Shown in pieces: positions 52,738 through 62,936 of a stretch of DNA of 64,000 nucleotides; position 1 is the stretch's first letter; the number at the start of each line of letters is the position of its first letter. This stretch comes from Tritrichomonas musculus (Eukaryota > Parabasalia > Tritrichomonadida > Tritrichomonadidae), in the NCBI GenBank assembly GCA_039105265.1, contig JAPFFF010000024.1, positions 310,001 through 374,000 of the forward strand, in the 5' to 3' direction. Position numbers and translations under genes: made by a program. Under the pieces are notes generated by a model. That model was not told where the DNA came from. It did no database searches and saw nothing but the letters and a program-made list of their open reading frames with translations.

Positions 52738-52778
52738 ACATAATCATTTTTTACATATAAAAATATATTCACAATTTA

Positions 52779-54477
52779 GTTGGTGGACATAATTATGTTT
52801 TTGGGTCATAATCATGTTTGCTCAACTTTTTGAATGGTACACAAAAATAAAACACATTTTTCTCAATACTTTTTAAAGATAATTTGATAATATTATATAC
52901 TTTATTAATGTATTTTATGTACATCATTATTTAATTAAATGAACTATTATATTTGCGATTTATATGAAATTTTGCCATTAATGAAAAAAAAGTCAAAATG
53001 CTTATTTTATTCTCAATAATTGAAACTTGGGATTTAAGGTACAAATCCAGTACGTTTAGTAACCGCAATTTTTTTTGACATTCTCAAAGAATAAAATGAC
53101 ATGTTAAATAAAAAACGATTATTTTCATCCATTTCATATAACATGTCTTAATATTTATTTAAATTGTAAAATAAGTGTCAAAAACAAACCTAGTCAATTT
53201 AAACTTTTTCAGAGACATGCAACTATTCAAATAATAAACGTTCTCCTATTCAAAAAATAACGTACTGGATTTGTACCTTAATAATAATATCATTAATTCA
53301 TAATCAGTAATGATATAATTTTGTCAGATAATTGATATCTAAAAACTTTCATATAAGAAAATTTTGATGCACAAAATAAAGATAAAAATCATATCACTTT
53401 TTGTTTTTTTCCAATAAAAAATAAAAACTTTTAAATTTTTATTTAAATATTTGATATAATGCATATAGTATAATGATATTGAAAGAATAAAATTGGCGGT
53501 TCTACTCAAGATCTATTACCTTAATGAAAAAGAGTAACTTCTGAAATAACTTAAAAAGACTTTCAATTTTAGACATTGAGAAATTATTTTCATTATTTTA
53601 ATAGTTCTTCTATACTTACCTAATATTTATTGATTAATTGCTATTTTTAATGCTATTATAATAGAAAAAATAAAAAAGTGAAATTTGTATATTTCTTAGA
53701 AAAACCTGAAATCTTGATGGCAACAATGATTTTTAGAGGATTAATAATATATTTCATTGTATGTGTTATCAAATAATGTAATTCTGAAATCATATCAATT
53801 ATGCATGAGTGATTTATGAATGATTTTGAATGAAAAAAAGAAAAATGAAATTTTTCCAAGATTGATTCTTTTTCAACCATATTATTATATTTAATATATT
53901 ATATGCATCATATAGATGATTAATACTGCATCTAATTTGAAATAAAATAAACTCATTTTTCAAAATTAGTATTTTTGTATGAATGATTTTTGTCATATTT
54001 TGAAAACACTTTTTCTTTTTATATAATTATTATTTCAATAAATTTTTTTCTAAAATATAATATATACATTATATTCTAAAATAATAACTATGTTAGAGCA
54101 AATTAAAACAACCTTTTTTTTATGGTAAAAGCATGAAATGTGATATGAAATGAGTTTTTGAGTAGTGAAATGAAAATGAAACCATTTTTTCTAATTATCT
54201 ATTTTATTTCAATAAATTATAATGATACATTTTAATTATAGATGAAAAGTAAATTATAATTTTTTTCAAATAATAAAAAAATATTCAGAAATTAAAAATT
54301 CGATATCATATTTATGATCAAATTTAGTTTGATAAAAGTGAATGAAAATCGGGGAATAGAATGTATCCAATATGATATTAATTGTTCTACAATTGTTTTT
54401 TAAAAAGTCCAATTTGAATATATAGAAATGATGTGAAAACATAATTATGTCTCCAAAACAGAATTATGTCCACCAAC
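52779..54477. mobile_element. TA-flanked DNA transposon, GTTGGTGGACAT ends
   Basis: The inverted ends GTTGGTGGACATAATTATG and complement (one mismatch over about 19 bp) are bordered by TA (52777-52778 and 54478-54479), the Tc1/mariner-type target. The left end begins about 40 bp after the stop of the Fic gene. The interior is AT-rich with only short unrecognised frames and carries a nested TTAA MITE at 53038-53277. Confidence 0.7.
53038..53277. mobile_element. TTAA-flanked MITE, GGTACAAATC family, nested copy 2
   Basis: The inverted ends are GGTACAAATCCAGTACGTT and complement, with TTAA at 53034-53037 and 53278-53281. It belongs to the same family as 3937-4165 and the solo end at about 56900-56964. 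It too lies inside a TA-flanked transposon. Non-coding, 240 bp. Confidence 0.8.
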
Positions 54478-54479
54478 TA

Positions 54480-55270
54480 TACGTTAATTTATCTTTTATC
54501 GATTTAATGATATCTTTTTTATAATTTCCTTTCAACTCTGGTTTGATTTAATATACGAAAAATGTTTCATGAATGATACTCTGCTTATAAACGATTTTGA
54601 ACAAGTTGAACAAAAAGTTAACAAAATATATTTAGATATTATGATGAGTAGACTGACCTATTTAAAATCTCAAAGACTAGGCTTGTTTATATGGTTAACA
54701 TTTGGATTAACACAGAATGGCATGCAAATCCACTTGTGAACATCCAAATTGAGCGTTTGTAGTTTTTAGCAAAAGTGGATTGAGTGATTATTATAATTAT
54801 TTATAAAATTTTTATATTTAAATATATATTTATTCTTTTTTATCAATTAAAAATATCATTGAAATTATATTAGACGATTAATTTTAATTCAAAATAATAA
54901 AAACATTAATATTAATGTTTGACCGAAAAAAAATTTTTATAATATATTAGTAAAAGTATCATCAAATTTTATTTTAAATATCATACTACATCAAAAGAAA
55001 GATTTATTGGATATTTAATACGTTTTACACATATTTAAAAAGCTATTTTTTCCTATAAATTGAATTGATTTTTAAAAATATGATTTTATCAAAATCTATA
55101 CATTAAAAATCATATTTATTTAAATAAAGATAAATGTTATTTTAAATATATTTATACACAAAAACAAATATATAGCAAAATCATTTAAATACAGTAAGGT
55201 TTTCTAAAAAGGAAAACGTTTTAAAAATTCACTTTTTGAGAAAAAAATTAATCTTCAAAAATAAGATAAA
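54480..55270. other. AT-rich intergenic region
   Basis: No gene, RNA or transposon end that I can support. Confidence 0.5.
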
Positions 55271-55604
55271 TAACGTGCTTTCAATAGACCTGGAGCATTT
55301 CAGTCGACCCGGAGCAAGGTCAATTTAGCATAAATTGGCCATGGTTTGATCGTTTTTTTTATAAAAAAGAAAACCAGAAATATTTCGATCAGAATTTTTT
55401 TATTTTTCACTATTTCACAAATATCTCAAAATCAAAAAAGTAAAACAAATAATATTTAACAAAAATTATAATGTAAAATAATAATTTTTATTTAATTTAT
55501 CATCAAATATTAAATAAAATAATTAAATTGTATGAAAAATAATAAAAATAAAATTTAGTGCTACGGGTCTATTGAAATGGTATGGGTCAATTGAAAGCAC
55601 CTTA
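55271..55604. mobile_element. MITE with ~46-bp inverted repeats, GTGCTTTCAATWGACC family
   Basis: The left end TAACGTGCTTTCAATAGACC and the complement of the right end TAAGGTGCTTTCAATTGACC match. After a gap they match again (CATTTCAGTCGACCCGGAGCA against CATTTCAATAGACCCGTAGCA). I could not settle a target duplication. It is non-coding, and its right end is about 105 bp upstream of the small gene at 55711. Confidence 0.65.
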
Positions 55605-55710
55605 CATTGGATAATTTTTGAATATAAAAATGGGGAAAATTTTTATTTTCATATTAAAATTTTGAGAATAACGATATGAAAAATTTTAGTTAACCTATCA
55701 AAAAGTTGAT

Positions 55711-56172
55711 ATGACTTTATTAACGAAATCATTTTATTTGATGTTTGATCACGAAAAAGGATGCATGATTTATAAAGACGGACCTGAATTAGTAGCTTGG
55801 CGTAGTAAATGTAAAGAAATAGTTTTGACGGAGTATGGTAAAGCAACTATGGACGCTTTTGAAAAATGGAGAAAAGATGGCGAGCGTTTTCTAAAAGAAG
55901 ATTTCTTGAATAGCGCATCGTTTCCTTTTTTAAATGATGGTCGACCTGAATTGATGGAATGGCTTGAAGGGACATTACAAACAATGACATTAGAACATTA
56001 TTGGGATTATGAATCTAGATTGAAAGGTGCTTATGAATTTTTGGAATCAATGGAAAAAGCCTATTATTCAGGTAATAAGCAATTAAAGCCCGCTGTTCAC
56101 CAAATAGATTTTATACTTACTAATTTGAGAGCAGAAAGAGAATTTGATTCTGTGGATGATCCAATAGAATAA
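55711..56172 (+). CDS. Small helical protein of unknown function
   Basis: A complete 153-residue frame with codon use like neighbouring genes and a good stop context. The sequence is charged and mostly alpha-helical, with several Trp (WRSKCKEIVLTEYGK, FEKWRKDGERFLKED, MEWLEGTLQTMTLEHYWDYE, VHQIDFILTNLRAEREFD). No signal peptide, membrane segment or metal-binding motif is seen. The alternating aromatic/acidic helices would suit a small four-helix domain. I do not recognise the family. The ATG at 55711 is the first in frame. It stands alone between MITEs. Confidence 0.65.
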   Translation: MTLLTKSFYLMFDHEKGCMIYKDGPELVAWRSKCKEIVLTEYGKATMDAFEKWRKDGERFLKEDFLNSASFPFLNDGRPELMEWLEGTLQTMTLEHYWDYESRLKGAYEFLESMEKAYYSGNKQLKPAVHQIDFILTNLRAEREFDSVDDPIE

Positions 56173-56248
56173 AATAATGCCGAGTTTAATTAAGATGGAG
56201 TCTCATTAATACAGATTGCCAAATAAAAAAAAATCCAAAATAACTTTT

Positions 56249-56539
56249 AGTCTAGAGTAAAACCCCCCTATCAAATGGAAAACTCCCCTACCAAATCTCT
56301 ATATAATAGAGTTAGAATCATAATATCATATATACATATAGATAAAATGTTCATTTGATAAAATAATTATTATTATTTAAAAAATGTTTATTTTATATTT
56401 AGATATTAGTATTTAAAAATGCAATCAATTCAATTTTTATTATCGAAAAATTGAATAGAAAATGGTAGGTGGGTTTTCCACCAACGTACTTTTTGCCACC
56501 ATTAAAGGCCAAAAATGGTAGGGGGTTTCTATTAGACTA
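56249..56539. mobile_element. MITE with AACCCCCCTA-type inverted ends
   Basis: The left end AGTCTAGAGTAAAACCCCCC and the complement of the right end AGTCTAATAGAAACCCCC form imperfect inverted repeats, with ACCCCCTA blocks rare in this AT-rich DNA. It starts about 75 bp after the preceding gene. A 33-base A run follows at 56567-56599. Non-coding. Confidence 0.55.
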
Positions 56540-56564
56540 TTTATTTTTTTTTAATATGATCAAA

Positions 56565-56600
<36 letters not shown>

Positions 56601-56899
56601 ACTTTTTCAGACAAAAACTGACATTGACAAAAACAATCAAATCTATATAGGATAATCAATTAAATTAACTATTACATTGTTAAAAGCCACCAATTTCGCA
56701 TGAATTCAAAAACGATAAGCTATATTTGGTCAGATTCAAATTGAATTTCACCTTTATTTTTATTACTATTTTTATCAAATTTTTTGACTGACATTTCAAA
56801 TTAAGAAGTTCCAATATGGAGTTGATACATCATCTGTTTTTTACACCAGGATATTTTTTTGAGCAAAAGCTGTTTATTCAAGTTTATTATTTGTATGAA

Positions 56900-56964
56900 T
56901 ATCTTATCTATGAAAATAAATAAACGTTCTCCTTTTTTATTTTATAGCCTACTGGATTTGTACC
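56900..56964. mobile_element. Solo right end of the GGTACAAATC TTAA MITE
   Basis: AAATAAACGTTCTCC and CTACTGGATTTGTACC followed by TTAA match the right end of 53038-53277. No left end was found upstream. The outer target TTAA (56965-56968) is again conserved. Confidence 0.6.
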
Positions 56965-57174
56965 TTAACATTAGGTAACCTATTTTGAGTGTTCAAATTC
57001 TTTCAACAATTGAAATTATCTCAAAAATTTGAATGAATTAAAAATATAGAGAACTTTCAGAAAATAATAAGATAGAGCTATGAAAAATTGTAAATCTCTT
57101 AAAAAGATTCACTTTTTGATATTCTGTAATTCAAAAATTGATCCTCACAAGAGATTTTTTTATTTTGAATAAAA

Positions 57175-60086
57175 ATGCAAGAACTTCAAGTTCAGCTTAA
57201 AACAGCATCTGTTTTAAATATTCCACATCAGGTATATGACTGTTGATCAAGACTTCAAATTTATCATCAATGATAGAATTGTCTCAAATCTTCTTTCACC
57301 ATACAGTTATGTATAAAATATTGAAGCAGTATAAAAAGTGGAAGCACTTTTTTAAAAAATTTTCAAAATTTTTTTTCAAAAATCATTTTTTTTCTCATCA
57401 TATATTAAAGTTATCCAAAAGTAAAATATACCAAAATGCTAAGCGTTTAATACTTTTTATAAATAACTATGAAATTTTTATATTAGACTAAAGTCAGAGA
57501 ATTTTTCGAATGAAGAAGAAGAGAAAATATAATGCATTTTATTAGTAGCACTGTGCATTATTTCAAAATTAAATTGGATATATTGATTCTATATATGCTA
57601 CCACATAATAAATAAAAATAAAACTATAGCCATTATTATTAACATTTATGATAAAAATAGAAATTTATTTTTTTTTAAGGCCGTTTAAATTTTATGAAAA
57701 TTTAAAATTGTTGAAAGTCTGATAAAAATGATTTCTAGTTGGATTTAACTTAAATAAATGTTTCTATATATATTCATGAAGATCATTACTACAAGAATCC
57801 CCTATTCTATTTTGCTTTTTTTAAGCAGAATGCTAATTTCAAAATTAGAAATGTAAATATCTTCTTTTTCAATCATTACACTTTTATAATTCAATAAAAA
57901 AATAATTAAATCTATAAATCACACGTTATAAATGAATAAAACATGTTGTATATGAATTATGTACCAAGATACAATCGTATTCTTGAAATCGATAAAATAA
58001 ACGTCTGTGATTTATAAACGAATATGGTGTATTAAAAAAAGAATTTCTATTTTTTTTTGATTTTATAGTATCAAAGGATTTAATAGTTGCTATCTGATAT
58101 TAATTTAGGCTTTGTATGATTATTTTTATTGTACATTTAGGTTTTTTTTATGTAAATTCACAATATGTAAATGACCAGAATTGATCATTCATTTTAACTA
58201 ATAAATGAATATTATATAAATTACAATACTTTTAAATCAATAAATAATGATATAATCCTATTAAATGAGTTTTTTTTTACTTGAAAATGAATTTTAATTT
58301 CATTTTTTCAATTTCCCTTATTTGTCATCAAATCCGACTCATCTAAAGATATAATTAGATTCAAAATGTAATAATTAGGGTAATATATTTGTGACATATG
58401 CTAATTATATTCTCACGTTTATCGTAACACAAAAATGATATATTTGTTGTAAATAATTAAATTTTTCAACATATTCATTCATTGATTAATTTATAAATAT
58501 AAATTAATAAATAATGAATATGATCAAGGTTTGATATAATCTTAACTTAGTTATTAGAATGTTTTATTTCAGTGAAAAACTAATTTAACTAAATTACTCT
58601 TCAAAACAAGACTTTCAACAATTTTAAATTTTCATAAAATTTAAACGGCCTTAAAAAAAAATAAATTTCTATTTTTATCATAAATGTTAATAATAATGGC
58701 TATAGTTTTATTTTTATTTATTATGTGGTAGCATATATAGAATCAATATATCCAATTTAATTTTGAAATAATGCACAGTGCTACTAATAAAATGCATTAT
58801 ATTTTCTCTTCTTCTTCATTCGAAAAATTCTCTGACTTTAGTCTAATATAAAAATTTCATAGTTATTTATAAAAAGTATTAAACGCTTAGCATTTTGGTA
58901 TATTTTACTTTTGGATAACTTTAATATTTGATGAGAAAAAAATTGATTTTTGAAAAAAAATTTTGAAAATTTTTTAAAAAAGGCTTCCACTTTTTATACT
59001 GCTTCAATATTTTATACATAACTGTATATCAGCCAAATGCAGAAAGCAGATCCAACAAACAGCACTTTCACTATTACCACAAAAGAAAGTGGCGATTTCA
59101 GGCATGTTCTTGACCTTGTTACATTCACCAACCATTCGATTCCAACAAACGAAATCCAATTTTTTTCAGAAGTCATTGAAAAACTTGGTAACCGCTCAAT
59201 TAGTATTGATAACCTTCAACCAGATAATCTCACAAATGATAATGTTATCGAACTTCTCCATTACCACGAGCAATTTCATCATCTGTACGGAAATCAAATT
59301 GAACTTGAAATTGAGTACCTATCGTCGCATTTCATTGAACTTTGCGACAGTTTTTTTTAATGAATTGAAGACCCTTTCAATTGAGATTATTGAAAAAGTT
59401 GTTTCAAATGTAAGTCTGAAGCTTCTGAGTGAAGACCAGCTGCTCAAATTCGCCAACGATCTCTACCAAGATTCGACTAATTCAAACCGTCGAGAATATT
59501 CAATAGTTTACGAACATATTGGTGAATTTATTGACCATTTCAGTAAGGACGACATGAGTGAGGAATCGTGGCGTCGCCTGTCAAATAGATTGAAACAAGC
59601 CGTCACCAACCGTCAATCAAATCATCCAGAACGATTCAAATTGAAATTTTTGCCGAAGGGTGACTCTGATTTTGACATCACTGAAAAAAGTTAGTATCAC
59701 AGCTTCAGCTAATCAAAAAGATTGTAAAAATGTTATAAAGTATGATACAAATGAATTTTATTATTCTGATGATGAACAAAACAGCTGGATTTGTTTTGAT
59801 TTTAAAGACAAACGAATAATTCAAAACAAATTACCAAATTAAGTCACGTAATATTCATTCTTCAGATTGTCATCCAAAGAGTTGGATTATTGAGGGATTG
59901 AATGACAACGGCGAGTGGGAAAATCTTGCAACAGTCAACTACTGTTCCTACCTCAGTGGACCATGTCACACACACATATTCCCAGTCACAAATCCAAATC
60001 AGAAAAAATTCCGCAGCATTTGCACCACTCAGACTGGAAAAAATTGTGGTGGTGGCTACTATTTAAATATCAACTGCTTTGAATAG
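57175..60086 (+). pseudogene. BTB-like / F5/8 type C domain protein, broken and split by a transposon
   Basis: The trichomonad family begins ELQVQLKTASVLNIPHQVYD (ATG 57175). After a frame shift near 57240 it continues as DQDFKFIINDRIVSNLLSPY, the BTB-like part. The transposon at 57304-59024 cuts the next codon. Beyond it follow ISQMQKADPTNSTFTITTKE and a helical region (59037-59360). A second shift leads to 59089-59694 (LSEDQLLKFANDLYQDS). Two more shifts lead to an F5/8 type C (discoidin-like) domain in pieces at about 59660-60086 (SITASANQKDCKNVIKYDTN, NSWICFDFKDKR, CHPKSWIIEGLNDNGEW). Intact relatives join a BTB-like module to a discoidin-like ligand-binding fold; their function is unknown. 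At least four frameshifts plus the insertion show that this copy is dead. Confidence 0.8.
57304..59024. mobile_element. TA-flanked element with ~415-bp inverted repeats, inserted in a BTB-like gene
   Basis: Inverted repeats run from 57304 (CAGTTATGTATAAAATATTG) to about 57720 and, mirrored, from about 58607 to 59024. TA borders both ends (57302-57303 and 59025-59026). Removing the element and one TA restores CCA TAT ATC AGC, the expected P-Y-I-S of the host family. The ~887-bp centre and the arms show no transposase. The size of the repeats is unusual for a TA-target element; it resembles a fold-back transposon. The two arms are almost identical, so the insertion is fairly young. Confidence 0.85.
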
Positions 60087-60347
60087 TATGGCAAACTAAT
60101 GTTTCAATAAAGACAGCCACGTTTACTGCTATCAATAAAAAATTCTTTTTTTTTTTTTAAATATTTTTATTTAATAGAACGGTTAATGTTTTCAATGTCT
60201 TTGGCGCCATTTTAAATATTACTATAGTTATATTCAAGTTAACTTTTATTCTTTCTAATACCAGATACTTTTATTAGATTTATTTTAGAAGATTATTAAT
60301 CTCAGATTGCTATTTCCAAATTATCATTTTCAGATTGTTATTCTCAA

Positions 60348-60492
60348 GTTGTTAATTGAAAAAGTTCATAAGTCTCTTTTGAAATCTGAGAATAAATGGC
60401 GTGTGGTAAGCAAATAGGAAAATTAACCAGCAAGTCTTCTAAAATATTAACAAACGTTGTTAATTGAAAAAGTTCATAAGTCTCTTTTGAAA
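60348..60492. repeat. 37-bp direct repeat pair
   Basis: The unit starting GTTGTTAATTGAAAAAG and ending CTCTTTTGAAA occurs at 60348-60384 and again, identical, at 60456-60492. The second copy lies within the small TTAA-flanked element at 60427-60553 and the first lies outside it. Confidence 0.8.
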
Positions 60493-60553
60493 ATATTTGC
60501 ACTCAAAAAGTGGATGAAGTATATTTGTTTTCAAAAAGTGGACACCTTGCTGG
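60427..60553. mobile_element. Very short TTAA-flanked MITE, CCAGCAAG ends
   Basis: The inverted ends CCAGCAAG and complement have TTAA at 60423-60426 and 60554-60557. At 127 bp it is non-coding. Unlike the other TTAA elements here its ends begin with CC, closer to piggyBac-type termini. Confidence 0.5.
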
Positions 60554-60927
60554 TTAAGTAACAAGCAAGCCTTGCCAGAAAATATTACTCTTAAATTTAT
60601 TAGAAATACTGTTTTATTTTGATTATTAATATTGCTTTTATAGGATAAAAAGGAAATTCTTAATCGCATATTTCTGAAGCTTCCTCAGGCACAGGCAGTT
60701 CAAATGAAAAGATAAAAAAATCACTGAACTTCACTACTCAAAGCAATCCAAATGAAAACATTTTCATTAACCTACAAATATTTTGATTTTTAATAGTGCA
60801 TTAAGTCATATCACAATTGTGAAAACAGCAGTGCTTAATAAACCAGTTATTTATTAAGCTCTGAAATTTTCAAAGCCTATTGAAATCAAAGTCAAAATTT
60901 TCATCAAAACAAAATTTATTAATAAAT

Positions 60928-60932
60928 TCATT
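60928..60932 (+). promoter_or_regulatory. Initiator-like site of the ADP-ribosyltransferase gene
   Basis: TCATT in AAATTCATTAAAA fits the trichomonad Initiator, with the A at 60930 only 10 nt before the ATG. Position and sequence are both typical. Confidence 0.5.
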
Positions 60933-60939
60933 AAAATAG

Positions 60940-61620
60940 ATGAATTATTATTATCATGCAACATCATTCGAAAATGCTCAAAAAATAGAAGTAGAAGGAT
61001 TTCATTTAGGACAAAATGGAATGTTTGGCGGTGGAATATATTTTTCTGAAATGCCGGAAGAAGCAGTTCGTAAAGCAAGAGTTTCAAGATGCGATTGTAT
61101 AATCGTTGCTACACTTAATGTTGGCCGTTTATTGACAGAAGAAATGGCAATGAATCATTTTAATGAAAGAATAGTAAATAAAATGGGATATGATTCAGTT
61201 CAAATGACACATTGTCGGACAGGAGCAGAAATATGCATTTATGAACCTTCTAGAGTCACTATTGTTTGCATTGTACACTGGGATTCGTCAAGTATCGAGT
61301 TTAAAGGGGAAAACTTACGAGATAAAATAAATTTGAATGATTTTAGAACTTTTATAAATGGCCGGACAATTAAATTAAATCCACCAAACCAAGAAGCCCC
61401 AACTTTCAAAGATAAATCACCTGAAGAAATTAAAGCGAGAAGATACAAAAGATTAGATGATTTGGAAACATATTTGCTAAATGAGAAAAATCACACAATT
61501 CTCACAGATCCTTGGTTTAAAAATCCAGCTGATGCTTGCATGAAAACACTTCGTAACTATTTACATCACCATATCCAATTTCGCGATGAATTTCCTGAAT
61601 TAAAAGATGAATTAGATTAA
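60940..61620 (+). CDS. PARP-like ADP-ribosyltransferase
   Basis: The 226 residues have the H-Y-E layout of PARP-type enzymes: His6 in YYHATSFENAQKI, Tyr34 in MFGGGIYFSEMPEEA (the FGxGIYF motif that holds NAD) and Glu97 in TGAEICIYEPSRVTIV, the position of the catalytic Glu. The domain is minimal and starts at residue 1, so no regulatory N-terminus is present. The C-terminal ~90 residues are charged and helical (LRNYLHHHIQFRDEF). It would transfer ADP-ribose from NAD to a protein or other acceptor; mono-ADP-ribosylation is the likelier activity for so small an enzyme. The stop TAA at 61618-61620 is followed in the same frame by 69 more codons before the next stop. Neighbours are mobile DNA. 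Confidence 0.75.
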   Translation: MNYYYHATSFENAQKIEVEGFHLGQNGMFGGGIYFSEMPEEAVRKARVSRCDCIIVATLNVGRLLTEEMAMNHFNERIVNKMGYDSVQMTHCRTGAEICIYEPSRVTIVCIVHWDSSSIEFKGENLRDKINLNDFRTFINGRTIKLNPPNQEAPTFKDKSPEEIKARRYKRLDDLETYLLNEKNHTILTDPWFKNPADACMKTLRNYLHHHIQFRDEFPELKDELD

Positions 61621-61830
61621 AAAATTAATCGTATAATCAGTACTCTAAACTCGCAAATTGTAATGAATAAAGAGTTTGATAGTTGTGCAGCATTTTTTCT
61701 TGCAGGAATTGCAGAAGTTGTAAAATCAAATGATTGTAAGGATGAAATGATATCAACATTAAGAAATTTCTTAAGAAATCATAGAATAGAAGGGCCATTA
61801 GATTATTTCGATAATACTGATGGATTTTAA
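61621..61830 (+). other. In-frame extension of the ADP-ribosyltransferase after its stop
   Basis: Without any shift the frame reads on as KINRIISTLNSQIVMNKEFD, SCAAFFLAGIAEVVKS, MISTLRNFLRNHRIEG and DYFDNTDGF, ending at TAA 61828-61830. The piece STLRNFLRNHRI repeats the pattern KTLRNYLHHHIQ that precedes the first stop. The extension thus looks like a second copy of the same helical unit and was probably once translated. Confidence 0.55.
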
Positions 61831-61945
61831 TGAAATGATACTCTATGGAAAAACAACTTTTAGTAAGATGTCCAACAAATAAATTAAATGGATCTCAAAA
61901 TTCAATAAATTTATGATTATCTTCATTTCTGTCTGATTTATTTAA

Positions 61946-62823
61946 GGGACAACAGACAAAATTTTGAAAATTGAAAGAGTAAAATTCAATGAGTTCCCAC
62001 AAAATGAAATTTTTAATATTCTTGGTTTTTAAAAATGGGAAATAGTAATTATTAATATTGTATATATTCATGAACATCATATTGAGTATTTTCTTATCCA
62101 AAGAAATAAAAAATTAAATAGAAATAAAAATATTTATTAAATAAAGGATGAAAATTTGATTCAGATAATATAATTTTAAAAGTATTATATACCCACTTAA
62201 GCAATTTACTGTTATTATGATGTAAAAAAAGCTAATACTGATTTATGATTTGAATATTTATAAAATGCAAATAAAACGAATATTGTCATCATATTGCAAC
62301 CTTACAATCTAATTGATTCTTTATATGAAGTTGTGAAACATTTTAATAAGCAGGTTTATTGATTATGGTAATTTGTATTGATTTTTCACACTTAAAAGCT
62401 TTTGTTAACTTAGATTCTTTTAATATTTGAATTGTTGAATAATATTTGAAAGGATTTTCTAATGTAATAGTTCGTGATAGTTCTAATAAGACGGGAAAAT
62501 AAAACCAAATAAAAAAAATTGATAAGGCCAATTATCTCAAAAATTCGCCTTATTTACATATAATCTTTATTTTCAATATATTTTTATTAAATTCTTATTG
62601 CAATAAATTATTTTATTTAAATACTGTTTAAATTTATTCTTAATTTTATCATATTCCAATTTTTTTGATAGAATGAATAAATTGAGAAGAAGAAAAATTG
62701 ATCGTTCTAGCGAAATATTATAATTTTTGACCTAAACTTTTTCCTAAAAAGCTACTATTCAATTTTATATTCTATGAGTTTATTGATTATTCAAAGGTTT
62801 ACAAAATATATGTCTGTTGTCCC
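61946..62823. mobile_element. TTAA-flanked element, GGGACAACAGACA family
   Basis: Perfect 13-bp inverted ends GGGACAACAGACA are bordered by TTAA (61942-61945 and 62824-62827). Subterminal blocks (TAAAATTCAATGAG; TTTTTCCTAAAAAGCT; TATTCTATGAGTTTA) are shared with the 347-bp MITE at 47766-48112. At 878 bp it has only short unrecognised frames, so it is non-autonomous. Confidence 0.8.
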
Positions 62824-62936
62824 TTAAATATTTATTTTATATTTATATTTATATTGTAATATTTATTCTAATAATTGATGAAATAATTATTTCATGAGAT
62901 TTTTAATAAAAATGTATTTTCAAAAATATATATCCA

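Noticed and set aside
53656-53996. Possible transposase remnant on the minus strand of the 52779-54477 element
   Set aside because: Two overlapping short frames show no DDE/D motifs or conserved blocks.
62343-62531. Hydrophobic minus-strand frame within the TTAA element
   Set aside because: Short, without homology I recognise, and inside AT-rich transposon DNA.
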